A DNA stretch of 46,389 nt, taken from NCBI GenBank assembly GCA_027009605.1, contig JALVCY010000056.1, positions 1 through 46,389 of the forward strand, read 5' to 3'. The stretch is from Saprospiraceae bacterium. Its GTDB lineage: Bacteria > Bacteroidota > Bacteroidia > Chitinophagales > Saprospiraceae. Numbering within the stretch: position 1 is the stretch's first letter; each line of letters begins with the position of its first letter. The notes below the pieces were generated by a model. It had not been told where the DNA came from. It did not search any database and worked only from the letters and a program-made list of their open reading frames with translations. Positions 38,268 through 46,389 of the stretch are shown here, piece after piece. Made by a program: the position numbers and the translations under genes.

Positions 38268-41200
38268 TTATCGAACAATGGTTACATGACCCTTCTTGGT
38301 AAACTCTTTACCATTTTCTGTATAGGTCAAAACCCAATAATATGCACCTTCCGGCAACGACTTACCGCCATTGTCTATACCAGTCCAAGTACCATCATAA
38401 TTTTTCTGACTAAAGACGAGCTGTCCCCATCTTGAATAGACAGACAAATCATTTCTAGCTATAGGATCTAAGCACGTAATAATAAATTTATCATTACTGC
38501 CATCTAAGACTCCGGGAGTCAATATCTTCGGCGCATTAAAACAATCATCCGTTGGTGGTGCCGTAAACCGCACCCGCTTCATTGCTGTACAGTTATTGGC
38601 GTCAGTCACAACTAGCAAATACTCATCCACACACTTATCCTTTATCGTTGCAGACGTTGTGGGTGGCAACCCATTTCCACCATCATTCCATATATACTTA
38701 TAATCCGGAGTCCCCCCACTCACCGTGGCCACAGCTGAGCCATCACACTTACCAAATGCAGATGGATTTGTAATGGCAAACGAGATAGACAATGAATCCG
38801 GTTGGCCAATTGTATCTGTAATTACTTTCGTTAAATTATTAAAATCTGTGATGGTCACTGTAAATACACCGGCACACATATCTGTAACTTTGACTCCGGC
38901 CTGACTCGTACTCCAAGCATAAGAATAAGGCGCTGTCCCCCCTTCCACACTTGTCACAGATGCTTCTCCATCACAAACACCATAACAGGAGGCGTCTTTA
39001 GTCGCAATGGTCGCATATAATTCTCCCGGACAGACAATAACAAAGTTCAGTGTAGCCACACAGCCTAAGTTATCTGTGACGGTCACGCTCGTAACACCAC
39101 AAGGCAACTGCGTAGCATTTGCCGTTGTCTCTCCGTCACTCCACTCATAAGAATATGGCTCTGCCCCTCCGTTAGCTATCACTTTGGCTTTAGCATCGCT
39201 GGATGTGGGGGATGTGGGCGGAGCTGTCAAATTAACCGAAATAGTTAAGTGTGACAATTGCTCAACAACACCACTACACGATGTTGTTACACCATTCGCA
39301 TCCGTTACGGTTACGTCATAAGTTCCCTGTGACAACTGCTCTATCAATGAATCCTGTGGCGGATTTCCGGGACCTGTCCAGAAATAACCGGCCATCGGGG
39401 CAACCCCACCGGAAAGAACCACAGCGGCACTACCATCGGAGCTTCCGGGACAAACCGTATTAGTCGTTACCACACTACAAGTAAAGACACCCGGAGCCGT
39501 CATAGTCACAGTACCTTCTTTGGTACAGCCCAAATCATCAGTCACCGTCACACTTACCACTCCGGCACGCAATGTATCCGGCTGCTGCCTTGCATCCCCG
39601 TTGCTCCAAGCATAATGATAGGGCGCTTGGCCTCCACTTGCAACCAAATTAACTGAACCATCACTACAAGTTGAACAAGAGACATTATATCCATTATAAT
39701 CTGACAAATCTTCAAACGACAAGGAAATATCCGAAGATGCCGCCACCGTACCACTACACGCCGTGGTATTGCCATTAGCATCCGTAACCGTTACCAAATA
39801 AACACCTTCTGCCAAACCGGAAATATTTTGTGCTCCGGATGAGAAACTAGGTCCCGTCCATGAATAATTATAATCTGTAGCTCCGCCCGACACAGCCAAA
39901 TCAATGGCTCCATCCGATGACCCCACACAAGGTGTATTTGTCACCGTTGTTGCGCAAGTCAATGCATCCGGTTCGGTCAAGTTTTCACTAACAATTACTT
40001 CACAACCCAAATTATCCGTTATAGTTACAGTGCTTTGTCCTCCGGGTAAAGATGTCGCAATTTGCGTAAGTTCATTATTTGACCATTTATACTGATATGG
40101 AACAGCTCCATTTTCCGGAACAGCTTGCGCCCGACCATCCGTTTTTCCAAAACCGCTCACATTATAACCATTATAATCTGACAAGACATTTATGGAACCA
40201 ATCAAGAAAGACTCTTGACTGACCGTACCACTACAAGATGTAGTCGCTCCATTAGCATCCGTCACTGTCACAGAGTAAAAACCGGCTCCTATATCCGTCA
40301 AATTTTTGGTCGTAGCCACTGGTAGCCCATTTTTATACCACTGATAACTTATTGGCAAGGCACCGCCTGCCACCGTCAAGATTATCTTTCCATTTTCAGA
40401 ATTTGGACAATCCGTATCTGTTACATCTGTAGAACAACCAAAGCTGGCCATATCTTGTCCGACCGCAATCGGAGTCGAAGTTTTAACACATCCCGCAGCA
40501 TCCACCACAGTCAAAGTATAAGTACCTTGTGTCAGACCTGCAATATCTTCTGTATTGTACCCTCCTGTCCACTGATAGCTATAAAATGGTGCACTTGCAT
40601 TGGGCGTCCCACCGCTCACGTCCATATCAATGCTTCCATTACTTCCCGGTGGAACGACTTCGTTGGTTACATTAATGATATTGAAGGTAATAGGAGACGG
40701 TTCTCCTACGGTTATAGTAAAACTAGTATCTACTCCAATATTATCTGTTACCGTCAAAGAGTAAGCCCCCGCTGCTAATCCGGAATACGTTACAGCATTG
40801 GTACCGTCAGTAGTTTGACTCGGATTAAGACCCGTTATCGTAAAATTCGGATTAGCTCCTGCAATCGACGTGATGGTTATAACCCCCGTACTCTCCCCAT
40901 TACAAGTTGCATCTGAAACCGCAACCGAAGGAACCGGAACACTTGCGGAAGGTACTGTAAAAGTTTGGCTCACTGTACAGCCGTGTGCATCCGTCACGGT
41001 CACTGTATAATCTTCTGCTTGTAATCCATATATATCCTCTATGCCGTCATAAGCATTGTGATCCCAATCATATTGATAAGATGGAGTACCACCTTGCATA
41101 TTAAAGGTAATAACTCCATTCACACCTGAACTAGGAGTAATATTTTGATCAATTATAGTCAAAACACCCGGCTCGCCAACATGCAAAACAAAAGTAGTAT

Positions 41201-44150
41201 CTTCTGTATTGGCATCTGTCACGTGCATGGTATAATCTCCCGCTGCCAATCCATTATAAACCACAGCTGAAGTCCCGTCAGTTGTCTGATTATTTGCACC
41301 ATTCATCGTTACAGTATAGGGAGCCGTACCACTCGCAATAGATGTAATTGTAATAGAGCCATTGCTCTGTCCGTTACAATCCACACTATCTACAACGACC
41401 GTGGGGTTTGGTGTTCCAAAAGCAGACACCGTATAAGGCCCACCAACTTGTGTACAACCATTAGCATCCGTCACAGTCACGGTATAACTATCCACTCCCA
41501 CTCCGGACAAATCTTCTGTGGTTGCTCCATTTGACCAAGCAAAACTATAATACGGAGCACTACCATTTGGTGTACCACCGGACACACTAATATTAACGGC
41601 TCCGTTATTCATTCCGGATTGAGTGCTCACCGTCCCATCCAGTTGTATATTTATTGGAGTTGGCTCCGTCAATGTAAAGTTCAGAACAACATTTGCAGTA
41701 GTAGCATCTGATACCGTCACGGTATAATCTCCAGCCGCTAATCCTGTTGGCGCAGAACCGCCCGGACCGGCACTCCATTGATAAGAATATGGCGCAGAAC
41801 CTCCTGACACTGACAAGGTTATTGAACCATTGCTAGCGCCATTACAAGTCACGTTTTCAGAAGTACCGGATACTGTTAGGCGGGCGATTCCTACCGCTAA
41901 GGAAGTCGTGCAACCGGCGCCATCATCCACGATAGCCAAATAGGTTCCTTCTGCTAAGTTGGAAATAGTTGCTCCGGAATAAGGACCGCCCGGACCTGTC
42001 CAGTTATAATTATAAGGTCCGGCACCACTGCCTGCAACCGTAGCCGTACCATTATTACCCGGAGGGAATGCCTCATTAACAAGATTAGTCACACTGACGG
42101 CAAATCCTGCATGCTCTTCTAAAACAAAACTATCTGTCACTGATTGATTACAAGAAGTAACCGTTACATTATAAGTCCCGGCATGTAATCCGGTCAAGCT
42201 GCTACCTGAATATGGCCCACCCGGCCCTGTCCACTCATAGGTATAACCACCTGTCCAACCGGTTGGAGCCAATGAAATCGCCCCATCATCTGTTGCATCA
42301 CAACTCAAGTTCGTTACGGTTGCATTTAGCGCAAGCGGAGCCACAATATGAAGTGGCATATCATGCGCCACAGCCGGCACGTCTCCATTTGGCCCTCCTG
42401 CAGATGTAAAAGAGTCATCAAAGATAAAATCTACCACATCACCGGCAGAACTGCTCGTCTTAGCCGCAAAATATATCGTCACAATCTTGGTACTATCCGG
42501 AGCCCAAGTGTAAGGTGTTGCATTTGGTGCAGTCCATAACAAGGTCAAATTAGTTCCGGAAAAATTTACTAAGTTAAAAAAGTCGTGAGGGATATACTCT
42601 TGTGTCAAGGCAGACAAAAACTCCAATTTGTTCGTATCTACCGGGAAACGAGCCTGAAAACCGGTCATGTTCACCAAGTTATCTACCAAGAAATCAACAG
42701 CTATTGTATCCCCCGGCATCACCCCTTGAGTACAGTCTGATTGTGCTGCAAAAAGGTGAAAGGTATCTAAAGTCACTGCCGGAATAGACACACTTCCTGC
42801 ACTTGTATCCACAGTCATGAAGGTGGAAGTCTCAAAATGGCTGGAGTCTTGAGCCGTAACACTTACCGGGCTATCTGTAAAAACCAACGGGCTATAATCT
42901 CCTACCGCTCCTACGACATCAAAACAGGCCTCCACCAAAGTGGTATAATCCGGTAAAGTAGCATATACACCTTGCGAGAATTCAAAATAAGCATATCCCA
43001 GATGACCACCTGTCGTATCGTTGGTATTAAATGCACCCAACATATTACCCGGATTATTTGGATTATCCGCACTAGTCATGCTAGATAACTTGATAATAGA
43101 TGTATCCCAGCTTATGCTAAAACTGGCCACATCCATTAGATTAAAATTCCGGACAGTAATAGGTACGCAAACATTAGCACCAACAGTCGTCAGCGTATCC
43201 GGAATCATCAAATGTAAGACGGTATCCGTTGTAGGACCTCCACCGCCCGAAGTATTTATGGATAGGGCTCCGTTGTTAAATGTATTGGCTATAGCACCTG
43301 AGCTATTTTCAACAACCGTAGCAGTAGGCGTCTCTCCAAATGAAATTGCAGTAGAAGAACCTTCGGCTCCAATCCCTGTATAACAAGCACTGAATAAGAC
43401 ATCACCTGCAGATAAATCAGCCCCCGCTCCGGAATAGGTAAAACCTAACTGACCGGATGTAGTTTGAGACGTAACAAAATTAGCCGCCGCCAAACCCAAG
43501 GTAGTGTTCATATTGGTTACTGATTGATATTGTGCTATGATATTATCCCATCCCAAGCTAAAATTCAAAGTAGTTATATCTGTAAAACCGGAAACCACCT
43601 GCACATCTATACAAGTGTCTCCATTCATATCTACTGAAGCAGAACCGGCCTGTAAGACCAAAGGAGCAGCTGCTCCGGGTGTAACCCCATTTATCGTTGC
43701 GGTATCGGTCAACACTGTATAAGTCACAGAATTATCTTGCTCTCCCATAATCGCTTGAGTAAAATACACCTGTGAAGTCCCCACACTATCCACAGTAAAG
43801 GGAATCTCAAACAGCAATGGTCCAAAGGCATGATTAGCTGGTGGATTCGACAAGTCTATCCACACCAAAGAATAGGTGGAGTCTGTGATATTCTTTGAAA
43901 AACCGGCAAATTCCGGATCCATATTCTGCAATGGATCAACAAACGTCAATACATTCGGATCCCACTGAAATTTTAGCTGTACAGCAGAAATCGTGGACAT
44001 GCCCGTCTGCTCAAGTTTCAAATTTACAGAGCTCCCCACGTCAACAGTCGTATCTAAGGGATTAAAATGAAGCGTCACCGTCTTCTGTGCTCTTGCGCTA
44101 ATCGAAAATACCGATGCCAATAGCGTGATAAAAAGTAATTTTCTAAACAT
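38268..44150 (-). CDS. Giant SprB-like adhesin with cohesin-like domains and T9SS type B sorting domain
   Basis: 1960 residues from the ATG at 44150 (MFRKLLFITLLASVFSISARAQ, signal peptide). The N-terminal third has four cohesin-like beta domains (about 24-155, 165-295, 310-450, 465-600), each with a pattern like LKFQWDPNVLTF or FSISWDTSIIKL. About 16 SprB-type repeats follow (about 605-1875), each around 80 residues with NG.I.L.VSGG..PY.Y.W and YTVTVTDANGC. The last ~80 residues are a type B (gliding-motility-type) sorting domain: NDKF, VYSRWGQLVF, WTGIDNGG, LPEGAYYWVL. It is probably exported by T9SS with the SprF downstream and displayed on the surface for adhesion or gliding. The gene upstream ends 26 bp before its start. 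Confidence 0.93.
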   Translation of the reverse strand: MFRKLLFITLLASVFSISARAQKTVTLHFNPLDTTVDVGSSVNLKLEQTGMSTISAVQLKFQWDPNVLTFVDPLQNMDPEFAGFSKNITDSTYSLVWIDLSNPPANHAFGPLLFEIPFTVDSVGTSQVYFTQAIMGEQDNSVTYTVLTDTATINGVTPGAAAPLVLQAGSASVDMNGDTCIDVQVVSGFTDITTLNFSLGWDNIIAQYQSVTNMNTTLGLAAANFVTSQTTSGQLGFTYSGAGADLSAGDVLFSACYTGIGAEGSSTAISFGETPTATVVENSSGAIANTFNNGALSINTSGGGGPTTDTVLHLMIPDTLTTVGANVCVPITVRNFNLMDVASFSISWDTSIIKLSSMTSADNPNNPGNMLGAFNTNDTTGGHLGYAYFEFSQGVYATLPDYTTLVEACFDVVGAVGDYSPLVFTDSPVSVTAQDSSHFETSTFMTVDTSAGSVSIPAVTLDTFHLFAAQSDCTQGVMPGDTIAVDFLVDNLVNMTGFQARFPVDTNKLEFLSALTQEYIPHDFFNLVNFSGTNLTLLWTAPNATPYTWAPDSTKIVTIYFAAKTSSSAGDVVDFIFDDSFTSAGGPNGDVPAVAHDMPLHIVAPLALNATVTNLSCDATDDGAISLAPTGWTGGYTYEWTGPGGPYSGSSLTGLHAGTYNVTVTSCNQSVTDSFVLEEHAGFAVSVTNLVNEAFPPGNNGTATVAGSGAGPYNYNWTGPGGPYSGATISNLAEGTYLAIVDDGAGCTTSLAVGIARLTVSGTSENVTCNGASNGSITLSVSGGSAPYSYQWSAGPGGSAPTGLAAGDYTVTVSDATTANVVLNFTLTEPTPINIQLDGTVSTQSGMNNGAVNISVSGGTPNGSAPYYSFAWSNGATTEDLSGVGVDSYTVTVTDANGCTQVGGPYTVSAFGTPNPTVVVDSVDCNGQSNGSITITSIASGTAPYTVTMNGANNQTTDGTSAVVYNGLAAGDYTMHVTDANTEDTTFVLHVGEPGVLTIIDQNITPSSGVNGVITFNMQGGTPSYQYDWDHNAYDGIEDIYGLQAEDYTVTVTDAHGCTVSQTFTVPSASVPVPSVAVSDATCNGESTGVITITSIAGANPNFTITGLNPSQTTDGTNAVTYSGLAAGAYSLTVTDNIGVDTSFTITVGEPSPITFNIINVTNEVVPPGSNGSIDMDVSGGTPNASAPFYSYQWTGGYNTEDIAGLTQGTYTLTVVDAAGCVKTSTPIAVGQDMASFGCSTDVTDTDCPNSENGKIILTVAGGALPISYQWYKNGLPVATTKNLTDIGAGFYSVTVTDANGATTSCSGTVSQESFLIGSINVLSDYNGYNVSGFGKTDGRAQAVPENGAVPYQYKWSNNELTQIATSLPGGQSTVTITDNLGCEVIVSENLTEPDALTCATTVTNTPCVGSSDGAIDLAVSGGATDYNYSWTGPSFSSGAQNISGLAEGVYLVTVTDANGNTTACSGTVAASSDISLSFEDLSDYNGYNVSCSTCSDGSVNLVASGGQAPYHYAWSNGDARQQPDTLRAGVVSVTVTDDLGCTKEGTVTMTAPGVFTCSVVTTNTVCPGSSDGSAAVVLSGGVAPMAGYFWTGPGNPPQDSLIEQLSQGTYDVTVTDANGVTTSCSGVVEQLSHLTISVNLTAPPTSPTSSDAKAKVIANGGAEPYSYEWSDGETTANATQLPCGVTSVTVTDNLGCVATLNFVIVCPGELYATIATKDASCYGVCDGEASVTSVEGGTAPYSYAWSTSQAGVKVTDMCAGVFTVTITDFNNLTKVITDTIGQPDSLSISFAITNPSAFGKCDGSAVATVSGGTPDYKYIWNDGGNGLPPTTSATIKDKCVDEYLLVVTDANNCTAMKRVRFTAPPTDDCFNAPKILTPGVLDGSNDKFIITCLDPIARNDLSVYSRWGQLVFSQKNYDGTWTGIDNGGKSLPEGAYYWVLTYTENGKEFTKKGHVTIVR

Positions 44151-44176
44151 CTTTGTTAGGTTTGGGATGAACAAAT

Positions 44177-44944
44177 TTATTGTAGTATCAATTTTCGCGT
44201 AAGCACTCCTTGAGCGCTCCTTGCGGAAAACAGATACACACCTTTTTCGGGAAAAATATCCCTATCGATTTTTATTGTTTGTGTTTTGAAGCCTTTCGGC
44301 AAAAAGCCTGTATGCAGCTCTTGACCATTCATATTATAAACCGACCAATCTAAATCAATGGGGTCGGTATAAGAGAAGCTAATGGTTATATCTTCTGATG
44401 TTGGATTAGGAGAAATGCTTAACGTAGAGACTTCTGGAATCGTGGAGACACTCACCGGAGTACTAACACTTCCCGGATTTAGGATTACAGCTACAGTATC
44501 TCCGGACTGCTTAAAAAAGCCTATTTGTAAAAAACTTGTAGAAATAAAATCAAAAGAACTATTGCCCGAGCCAATCACCTTGAACTTTAACTGCATCAAG
44601 ACAGTATGGTCTGGAATCGACATGTTATCTGAATTAGGCTCCGCCCAGACAAATGGCAAAATACCTTTATCCAAATTATAAAAACCAAAATTAGCGGAAA
44701 TATCGTTGTCATCTAGGGGGGGAAGCCATAAGCTGACCACTTCGACAAATTCAAGAATGGCAGTATCCCAACTCATCGCATATTGCATGGCTGCAATGCT
44801 ATCTACTCCCTTTACAGCTTCAATATCTATGATTACTTCTTCACCTACATTTTGCACGATGTCTGAAGCTTTCAAGGTCAATTGACTCTTTCCTATATTA
44901 ACTCCAATAAGGAGTATTAGCAAACTAAGTATAAGCCTTGCCAT
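44177..44944 (-). CDS. Small T9SS type A cargo with one cohesin-like domain
   Basis: 255 residues from the ATG at 44944 (MARLILSLLILLIGVNIGKSQ, signal peptide). The mature protein is one cohesin-like domain (about 22-160: VGEEVIIDIEAVKGVDSIAAMQ with AMSWDTAILEFVEV) followed by a type A sorting domain (about 175-255: LSISPNPTSEDITISF, VYNMNGQEL, EKGVYLFSARSAQG, LTRKLIL). The cohesin-like part resembles those in the next gene. It heads a three-gene unit with the SprB-like giant (26-bp gap) and PorP/SprF, behind a promoter carrying an operator-like dyad. Inferred to be a surface docking or adhesion module; ligand unknown. The longer track start (44986) adds a leader unlike a signal peptide. Confidence 0.88.
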   Translation of the reverse strand: MARLILSLLILLIGVNIGKSQLTLKASDIVQNVGEEVIIDIEAVKGVDSIAAMQYAMSWDTAILEFVEVVSLWLPPLDDNDISANFGFYNLDKGILPFVWAEPNSDNMSIPDHTVLMQLKFKVIGSGNSSFDFISTSFLQIGFFKQSGDTVAVILNPGSVSTPVSVSTIPEVSTLSISPNPTSEDITISFSYTDPIDLDWSVYNMNGQELHTGFLPKGFKTQTIKIDRDIFPEKGVYLFSARSAQGVLTRKLILQ

Positions 44945-45117
44945 GCTTTTTCGGTTTTGGTCATCTAAAAACGAATATACGACCATCCTGTTACAACAGG
45001 GCGGACATTATATTCTCTTAACGTCAATTAGACAAAAATTTGCAAGACCTATCTTGGGAAATAGGGAGCGATATGTTCATGGGTCTCGGAATTTCGCCTA
45101 TTATCTAAACGATGGAA
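44945..45117. other. Leader of the three-gene surface operon
   Basis: About 170 nt between the -7 element and the ATG at 44944 (minus strand). It has one small stem, CCTGT/ACAGG (44987-45000), near the start codon. No gene is seen. Confidence 0.4.
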
Positions 45118-45166
45118 CAAAGATAAACCTATTGCACCCAAACTAAATACCCTATTTTAGGTATTT
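45118..45166 (-). promoter_or_regulatory. Promoter plus operator-like dyad of the cohesin/SprB-like/SprF operon
   Basis: Minus strand: AAATAC-N10-GTATTT (45145-45166, extending to AAATACC...GGTATTT), 19 bp, TATCTTTG (45118-45125). Geometry and -7 octamer match those at 36983-37031 exactly. Confidence 0.65.
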
Positions 45167-45396
45167 TCCACCCACCCGCATCCTTCCTTCTTCCAAAAAA
45201 CGCTGCTTGCAAACAAGCATATTATCACAACTAATTGATTCCTAGTAAATTAAATATTACTAATTTTTTAAGACATATTTTTAACAATAATATTCTCCTT
45301 AAGACTAAATCACCAATTTATACATAAAATACATCCAAAATATGTCAAAAACAGGGGCTATTTCCATCTAATCTCTCTTTTTTCCATAAGTATTTG
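45167..45396. other. Divergent spacer between the surface operon and ileS
   Basis: AT-rich, no gene. The ORFs drawn on the minus strand here (45358-45615 and others) are antisense shadows of ileS and its leader. Confidence 0.5.
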
Positions 45397-45404
45397 TACC
45401 TTTG
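45397..45404 (+). promoter_or_regulatory. ileS -7 element
   Basis: TACCTTTG followed by CAC on the plus strand, the typical Bacteroidota -7. It predicts an ileS leader of about 205 nt. Confidence 0.65.
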
Positions 45405-45458
45405 CACACTTCATTTTTGATGCCAAATTTGTGTTCTCTCTAATAACATTAAACTTCC

Positions 45459-45594
45459 TCGGCTGACTTACTTTTTTTTGGCGAAAGCAGCTAATTAGAG
45501 TCATTTTAGCCGACAAGAACCAACTAAGCACCAAAATTGTCTTTACTACACGGAGTCCGTTTGTCGAAAGACAATTACCTAACCTTATTTTTTT
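45459..45594 (+). promoter_or_regulatory. Structured ileS leader
   Basis: Two stems: CGGCT+GAC (45459-45466) with GTC+AGCCG (from 45500 to 45512, with an ATTTT bulge), and a 9-bp ATTGTCTTT (45536-45544) / AAAGACAAT (45567-45575) whose loop holds CGG-AGT-CCG. Twelve nt after the second stem comes a run of seven T (45588-45594). No T-box sequence (GGGTGGNACCGCG) is present. Confidence 0.4.
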
Positions 45595-45615
45595 GCCGCC
45601 AAAAGCAATACGCAA

Positions 45616-46389
45616 ATGTACAAAGTACCCAAGGGTTTAAATCTACCACAGATAGACAAAGAAATTCTCCAATTCTGGAAAGAAAACGATGTTTTTGAAA
45701 AAAGCATCGAGCAAAGAGACCCCAACAACACCTTTGTCTTTTTTGAAGGCCCTCCTTCGGCCAATGGGATGCCCGGCATTCACCACGTGATGGGTCGCAC
45801 GGTCAAAGATACTTTTTGCCGCTTCCAAACGCTCAAAGGAAAACGCGTTTCCCGCAAGGGCGGATGGGATACACACGGCCTTCCCGTCGAGCTGAAAGTC
45901 GAAAAAGAACTCGGCATCACCAAAGAAGATATCGGCAAGAAAATTTCTGTGGACGAATACAACCGCCGCTGTAAGGAAACCGTCCTGAAATTTAAAGACG
46001 TGTGGGATGACCTGACGGTAAAAATGGGGTACTGGGTAGATTTGGATAATCCATACATCACTTTTAAGAGCGATTACATCGAATCGGTGTGGTTTCTTCT
46101 CAAAAAATTGTACGATAAACAACTGTTATACAAGGGATTAAGCATCCAACCTTACTCACCTGCAGCCGGCACCGGTCTAAGCACCCACGAACTCAACCAA
46201 CCCGGTTGCTACAAAGATGTTTCGGATACCACGCTTGTGGCGCAGTTCAAAGTCATTAAAAACGATGTCTCCAAACCGGTTTTTGATGCCATTGATGACG
46301 ATAATCTTTACTTTCTTGCTTGGACGACGACACCTTGGACACTGCCTTCCAATACCGGATTGGCGGTCGGCCCCAAAATAGACTACGTG
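45616..46389 (+). CDS. ileS: Isoleucine--tRNA ligase, N-terminal part (cut by the window end)
   Basis: Absent from the ORF track because it has no stop within the window; 258 codons are visible from the ATG at 45616 (MYKVPKGLNLPQIDKEILQFW). It charges tRNA-Ile in the cytoplasm. The class I HIGH-type signature is in FFEGPPSANGMPGIHHVMGR, followed by GWDTHGLPVELKVEKELGI and, at the edge of the editing domain, LAWTTTPWTLPSNTGLAVG. The start is supported by the family N-terminus and the absence of an earlier in-frame candidate. The insertion pattern is that of the longer eukaryote-like IleS (about 1,100 residues) usual in Bacteroidota, but the rest is not visible. Confidence 0.95.
   Translation, partial: MYKVPKGLNLPQIDKEILQFWKENDVFEKSIEQRDPNNTFVFFEGPPSANGMPGIHHVMGRTVKDTFCRFQTLKGKRVSRKGGWDTHGLPVELKVEKELGITKEDIGKKISVDEYNRRCKETVLKFKDVWDDLTVKMGYWVDLDNPYITFKSDYIESVWFLLKKLYDKQLLYKGLSIQPYSPAAGTGLSTHELNQPGCYKDVSDTTLVAQFKVIKNDVSKPVFDAIDDDNLYFLAWTTTPWTLPSNTGLAVGPKIDYV

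Noticed and set aside
45420-45443. Leader peptide MPNLCSL before ileS
   Set aside because: It has no Ile codons and no overlap with an alternative stem, so nothing supports translation-dependent attenuation.
45405-45615. T-box riboswitch for ileS
   Set aside because: The T-box core sequence and specifier-loop layout are absent.
45358-46122. Four minus-strand ORFs opposite ileS
   Set aside because: Antisense shadows; the plus frame has unmistakable IleS motifs.
1-46389. tRNA or rRNA genes
   Set aside because: No T-loop GTTCRA context with CCA-type ends or conserved rRNA segments was found by reading; a tRNAscan or Infernal run would be decisive.

Overview
The window reads as a chromosomal segment of a Bacteroidota bacterium, probably from the Saprospiria or a related gliding lineage (the class is inference). 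The evidence is: type IX secretion (T9SS) proteins (PorQ, PorP/SprF), T9SS type A and type B C-terminal sorting domains, SprB-type repeats, the Bacteroidota-restricted families DUF4270 and DUF4290, a short glycogen-synthase-like protein beside panC and glmS, and promoters of the Bacteroidota form TTG-N18-20-TAnnTTTG. No tRNA, rRNA, CRISPR array or phage gene is visible.

Layout. 1-362: intergenic repeats. 363-7236 (minus): murA, DUF4290, glmS, DUF4270 lipoprotein and a truncated glycogen synthase, i.e. cell wall and amino-sugar supply; panC is divergent. 7360-9508 (plus): panC, corA. 9615-14245 (plus): a glycosyltransferase and all four steps to GDP-D-glycero-alpha-D-manno-heptose in three genes (hddA, gmhA, an hddC-gmhB fusion). 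A hairpin/microsatellite repeat block and a MITE lie between hddA and gmhA. 14343-19302 (minus): infB, nusA, rimP and a 45-codon membrane protein absent from the ORF track. 19377-21315: orphan NarL-type response regulator and a lipid A acyltransferase. 21284-25449 (minus): PorQ, a membrane-anchored CotH-kinase-like protein and a DinB/DUF1569 protein, followed by a second MITE copy.

25943-44944 (minus) is a block of secreted surface proteins. Two large paralogues carry dockerin-like, cohesin-like and type A sorting domains. The larger is preceded by a small exported protein and a long structured leader. Beyond them lie a PorP/SprF, a 1960-residue protein with four cohesin-like domains, about 16 SprB-type repeats and a type B sorting domain, and a small cohesin-like type A cargo. 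The window ends inside ileS (plus), which has a structured leader.

Most notable results: (1) a roughly 162-bp MITE family, two copies, each with GTAAC...GTTAC ends and a perfect 8-bp target duplication, consistent with IS66-family mobilisation; (2) an identical promoter architecture, AAATAC-N10-GTATTT-N19-TATCTTTG, ahead of two separate surface-protein units, with a related half-site at the promoter of the orphan NarL-type regulator; (3) a cohesin/dockerin-like, T9SS-exported surface protein set; (4) terminator-like hairpins inside the leaders of rimP, lpxL-like and the small exported gene; (5) a MurA with Asp in place of the catalytic Cys, predicting fosfomycin insensitivity.
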